A stretch of DNA of 64,000 nucleotides from Coprococcus phoceensis (GTDB lineage Bacteria; Bacillota; Clostridia; Lachnospirales; Lachnospiraceae): positions 2,814,401-2,878,400 of the forward strand of contig NZ_FNWC01000007.1 of NCBI RefSeq assembly GCF_900104635.1. Reading direction: 5' to 3'. Position 1 is the stretch's first letter. Every line of letters starts with the position of its first letter. Positions 59,348-64,000 of the stretch are shown in pieces. The notes beneath the pieces are model-generated. The model searched no databases. It saw nothing but the letters and a program-made list of their open reading frames with translations, and was not told the DNA's origin. The position numbers and the translations under genes are program-made.

Positions 59348-59387
59348 TATCACCAAATATTATACATGTTGGTGATAGCGATGTCAA
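59348..59387 (-). promoter_or_regulatory. carB promoter with overlapping operator
   Basis: On the minus strand TTGACA (plus 59382-59387), 17 bp, TATAAT (plus 59359-59364): a consensus sigma-A promoter. A perfect 9-bp inverted repeat TATCACCAA/TTGGTGATA (59348-59356 and 59369-59377, 12-bp spacer) brackets the -10. It does not match the ArgR or Rex consensus. Confidence 0.75.
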
Positions 59388-59522
59388 TTACTAATTAAAC
59401 TCCCTTCCTTCGTTGCCTTAACAGGCAAGAATTTTATATTTTTGTTATTTTTTCTACAAACCTGTTCAAATCTATGATATACTAAACGCTGGAATTTATT
59501 ACAAAAGAATATAGGGGGAATT

Positions 59523-60125
59523 ATGAAACACTTAAACGCATTAAAAAAGGCAATTGTTGCAGGAGTTTTAATCGGGATTGGATGTACCGTATATCTCAAT
59601 ATGGATAATTCGATCGCCGCTTCTTTTCTGTTTGGATTAGGTCTCTTCACGATCATCAATCTAGAATTGAACCTATTTACCGGAAAGATTGGCTATCTCG
59701 GAAAAAACAACTACATTGAAATTCTCATTACTCTGATCGGCAATGCAATTGGCGTAAATATCATGGCATTCCTTATCAAACAGACCCGTCTTAATGATCG
59801 GTTAGTGGAAAAAGCCATACCAATTGTGGATAACAAACTCTCAGATACCTACATAAGTTTATTTCTTCTTGCGGTTTTCTGCGGAATGCTAATGTTCATT
59901 GCAGTTGCAACATTTAAAAAACAGCCAAATATCCTTGGAACACTCGCGGTTTTTCTATGTGTATCTGTTTTTATTCTAGCCGGATTTGAACACTGTATTG
60001 CAAATATGTTTTATCTTGGACTTGTTAGTACTCCAACAAAATACTTCTTACCTTTGATTGTCATGATCTTAGGAAACAGTACAGGTGGAATTCTTCTTTG
60101 TAAATTAACAAAAGATGGACAATAA
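59523..60125 (+). CDS. Formate/nitrite transporter family protein (short form)
   Basis: A 200-residue channel-like protein with about six hydrophobic segments. ELNLFTGKIG and AGFEHCIANMFYLG match FNT motifs, the latter including the central pore His. NNYIEILITLIGNAIGVNI fits the second conserved helix. It is shorter than FocA/NirC proteins (about 270 residues), lacking N-terminal sequence. GGGGG upstream of the ATG and a terminator after. It would move formate, nitrite, acetate or hydrosulfide; which is unknown. Confidence 0.85.
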   Translation: MKHLNALKKAIVAGVLIGIGCTVYLNMDNSIAASFLFGLGLFTIINLELNLFTGKIGYLGKNNYIEILITLIGNAIGVNIMAFLIKQTRLNDRLVEKAIPIVDNKLSDTYISLFLLAVFCGMLMFIAVATFKKQPNILGTLAVFLCVSVFILAGFEHCIANMFYLGLVSTPTKYFLPLIVMILGNSTGGILLCKLTKDGQ

Positions 60126-60152
60126 AAAAAGAGATAGCTTATCTCTTTTTTT
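60124..60152. terminator. Bidirectional terminator between FNT gene and tRNA operon
   Basis: A-run, GAGATA, loop GCT, TATCTC, T-run. It serves the plus-strand FNT gene and the minus-strand rRNA/tRNA transcript. Confidence 0.88.
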
Positions 60153-60217
60153 ATTGCATAGAACGCAATTTTTTATATAAAAAAACATCTAAGAAATCTC
60201 TTAAATGTTAAAATAAA

Positions 60218-60290
60218 TGAAGCATCGGGGATTCGAACCCCGGACAACTTGATTAAAAGTCAAGTGCTCTACCGACTGAGCTAATGCTCC
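60218..60290 (-). tRNA. tRNA-Lys (TTT)
   Basis: 73 nt, no CCA encoded. Acceptor GGAGCAT pairs with ATGCTTC. Anticodon TTT in TTGACTTTTAATC. Last gene of the tRNA cluster. Confidence 0.95.
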
Positions 60291-60324
60291 ACAACTATTA
60301 ACTTGTACTACCTTTCAGTAGCAA

Positions 60325-60397
<73 letters not shown>

Positions 60398-60405
60398 AGA
60401 AAAAA

Positions 60406-60479
<74 letters not shown>

Positions 60480-60548
60480 TCAATATCTAATTAATTATAT
60501 GCATATATTTATAAAATATACATTATCTTTCGGAATTTATATTCCTAA

Positions 60549-60630
60549 TGGATGGAGAAGGATTCGAACCTTCGAAGGCGGTGCCAACAGATTTACAGTC
60601 TGCCCCCTTTGGCCACTCGGGAATCCATCC
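60549..60630 (-). tRNA. tRNA-Tyr (GTA)
   Basis: 82 nt with a long variable arm. Acceptor GGATGGA pairs with TCCATCC. Anticodon GTA in AGACTGTAAATCT. Confidence 0.95.
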
Positions 60631-60634
60631 AAAA

Positions 60635-60707
60635 AGCCGATGATCGGACTCGAACCGATAACCTGCTGATTACAAATCAGCTGCTCTGCCAATTGAGCCA
60701 CATCGGC
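60635..60707 (-). tRNA. tRNA-Thr (TGT)
   Basis: 73 nt. Acceptor GCCGATG pairs with CATCGGC. Anticodon TGT in TGATTTGTAATCA. Confidence 0.95.
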
Positions 60708-60734
60708 GAAGTTTATTACTACTTCAATAATAAA

Positions 60735-60807
60735 TGGGACCAATAGGGCTCGAACCTATGACCCTCTGCTTGTAAGGCAGATGCTCTCCCAGCTGAGCTA
60801 TGATCCC
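60735..60807 (-). tRNA. tRNA-Val (TAC)
   Basis: 73 nt. Acceptor GGGATCA pairs with TGGTCCC (one G-T pair). Anticodon TAC in TGCCTTACAAGCA. Confidence 0.95.
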
Positions 60808-60843
60808 ATGAGATATTAAATTCTATGTATCAAATGATACAAA

Positions 60844-60917
60844 CGACCCGGAAGGGACTCGAACCCTCGACCTCCGCCGTGACAGGGCGGCGCTCTAACC
60901 AACTGAGCCACCGGGCC
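60844..60917 (-). tRNA. tRNA-Asp (GTC)
   Basis: 74 nt. Acceptor GGCCCGG pairs with CCGGGTC, discriminator G. Anticodon GTC in GCCCTGTCACGGC. First tRNA after the 23S gene, 80 bp from its 3' end. Confidence 0.95.
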
Positions 60918-60997
60918 AAATATTATGTACCTTCAAAATCACATACAATCCACTTTGATAAGCTTTCTCTTCATCCTTCTTGTTCCTATCACCTTTT

Positions 60998-63892
<2,895 letters not shown>

Positions 63893-64000
63893 AACTGCTT
63901 CCATCCACGGGAATGGATGTCTGCTACACACACCTAGCGTGATGTGCGTTGGTAATAGGTCATTTTTTTAATTCGTTGTGTTCGAATGAGTTAATTATTA
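63893..64000 (-). other. 16S-23S spacer (partial)
   Basis: The last 108 bases lie upstream of the 23S gene in transcription. A small hairpin CATCC/GGATG is present near the 23S 5' end. No tRNA or 5S gene is visible; the 16S gene must lie beyond the window. Confidence 0.7.

Noticed and set aside
60126..60217. 5S rRNA gene after the tRNA cluster
   Set aside because: The stretch is AT-rich with a terminator and contains no 5S-like conserved sequence.

Overview
The window looks like a chromosomal segment from a low-GC, spore-forming member of the Bacillota, most likely the Lachnospiraceae. The evidence is the canonical eight-gene F-type ATP synthase operon, the sporulation genes spmA and spmB, a DUF4474 protein, a T-box metG leader, BglG/LicT-type antitermination, strong TTGACA/TATAAT promoters with 17-bp spacers, and a terminal rRNA/tRNA block. 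Species cannot be assigned from the sequence alone.

Layout. 1-3.5 kb: a MATE exporter divergent from a MerR regulator plus cation/proton antiporter. 3.5-3.9 kb: a structured intergenic stretch that may encode a small RNA. 3.9-9.7 kb (minus strand): alpha/beta hydrolase, citrate synthase, AIM24-like protein, rsmA, tatD and ddh. 9.8-12.06 kb: metG with a complete T-box leader and promoter. 12.1-13.0 kb: an Rpn-family nuclease. 13.3-17.5 kb: a beta-glucoside operon (licT, PTS EIIBCA, bglA) with two antiterminator (RAT) sites; its PTS gene carries two apparent internal deletions, one of them frameshifting. 17.6-22.3 kb: a membrane-bound XRE regulator, divergent from a DUF885 lipoprotein, a DUF4474 protein and a phosphoesterase. 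22.4-28.75 kb: the ATP synthase operon, whose first gene appears to start at ATA. 29.1-35.5 kb: spmB and spmA, separated by about 5.4 kb carrying a MATE transporter, UDP-galactopyranose mutase, a LUD protein and an acyltransferase-kinase fusion. 35.6-39.3 kb: a coupled operon of an LRR protein, a DUF2201 metallopeptidase/VWA protein and a MoxR ATPase. 39.5-44.8 kb: an AI-2E family permease and a P-type cation ATPase behind a yybP-ykoY (Mn2+) riboswitch, plus another MATE gene. 44.85-51.6 kb: the ugpC/msmX ATPase and the housekeeping cluster decarboxylase-gmk-holB-yaaT-trmN6-rsmI. 51.8-55.9 kb: a 1371-residue secreted phosphoesterase. 56.1-60.1 kb: carB and, divergently, a formate/nitrite-type channel. 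60.2-64 kb: seven tRNA genes downstream of a complete 23S gene, with no 5S gene between them.

Two families of dispersed palindromes run through the window. Family 1 (core GGGGACGTAGTAAAATT and its mirror, sometimes with AAAAAGGGACAGGGC) has five copies. They lie mostly at gene 3' ends, but one is inserted in frame inside the LRR gene and another composite copy contributes the -35 box of that gene's promoter. Family 2 has two copies, and one encodes the last codons and stop of the MoxR gene. The LRR/DUF2201/MoxR operon, remodelled by both families, is the least understood multi-gene unit here and the best candidate for an undescribed system.
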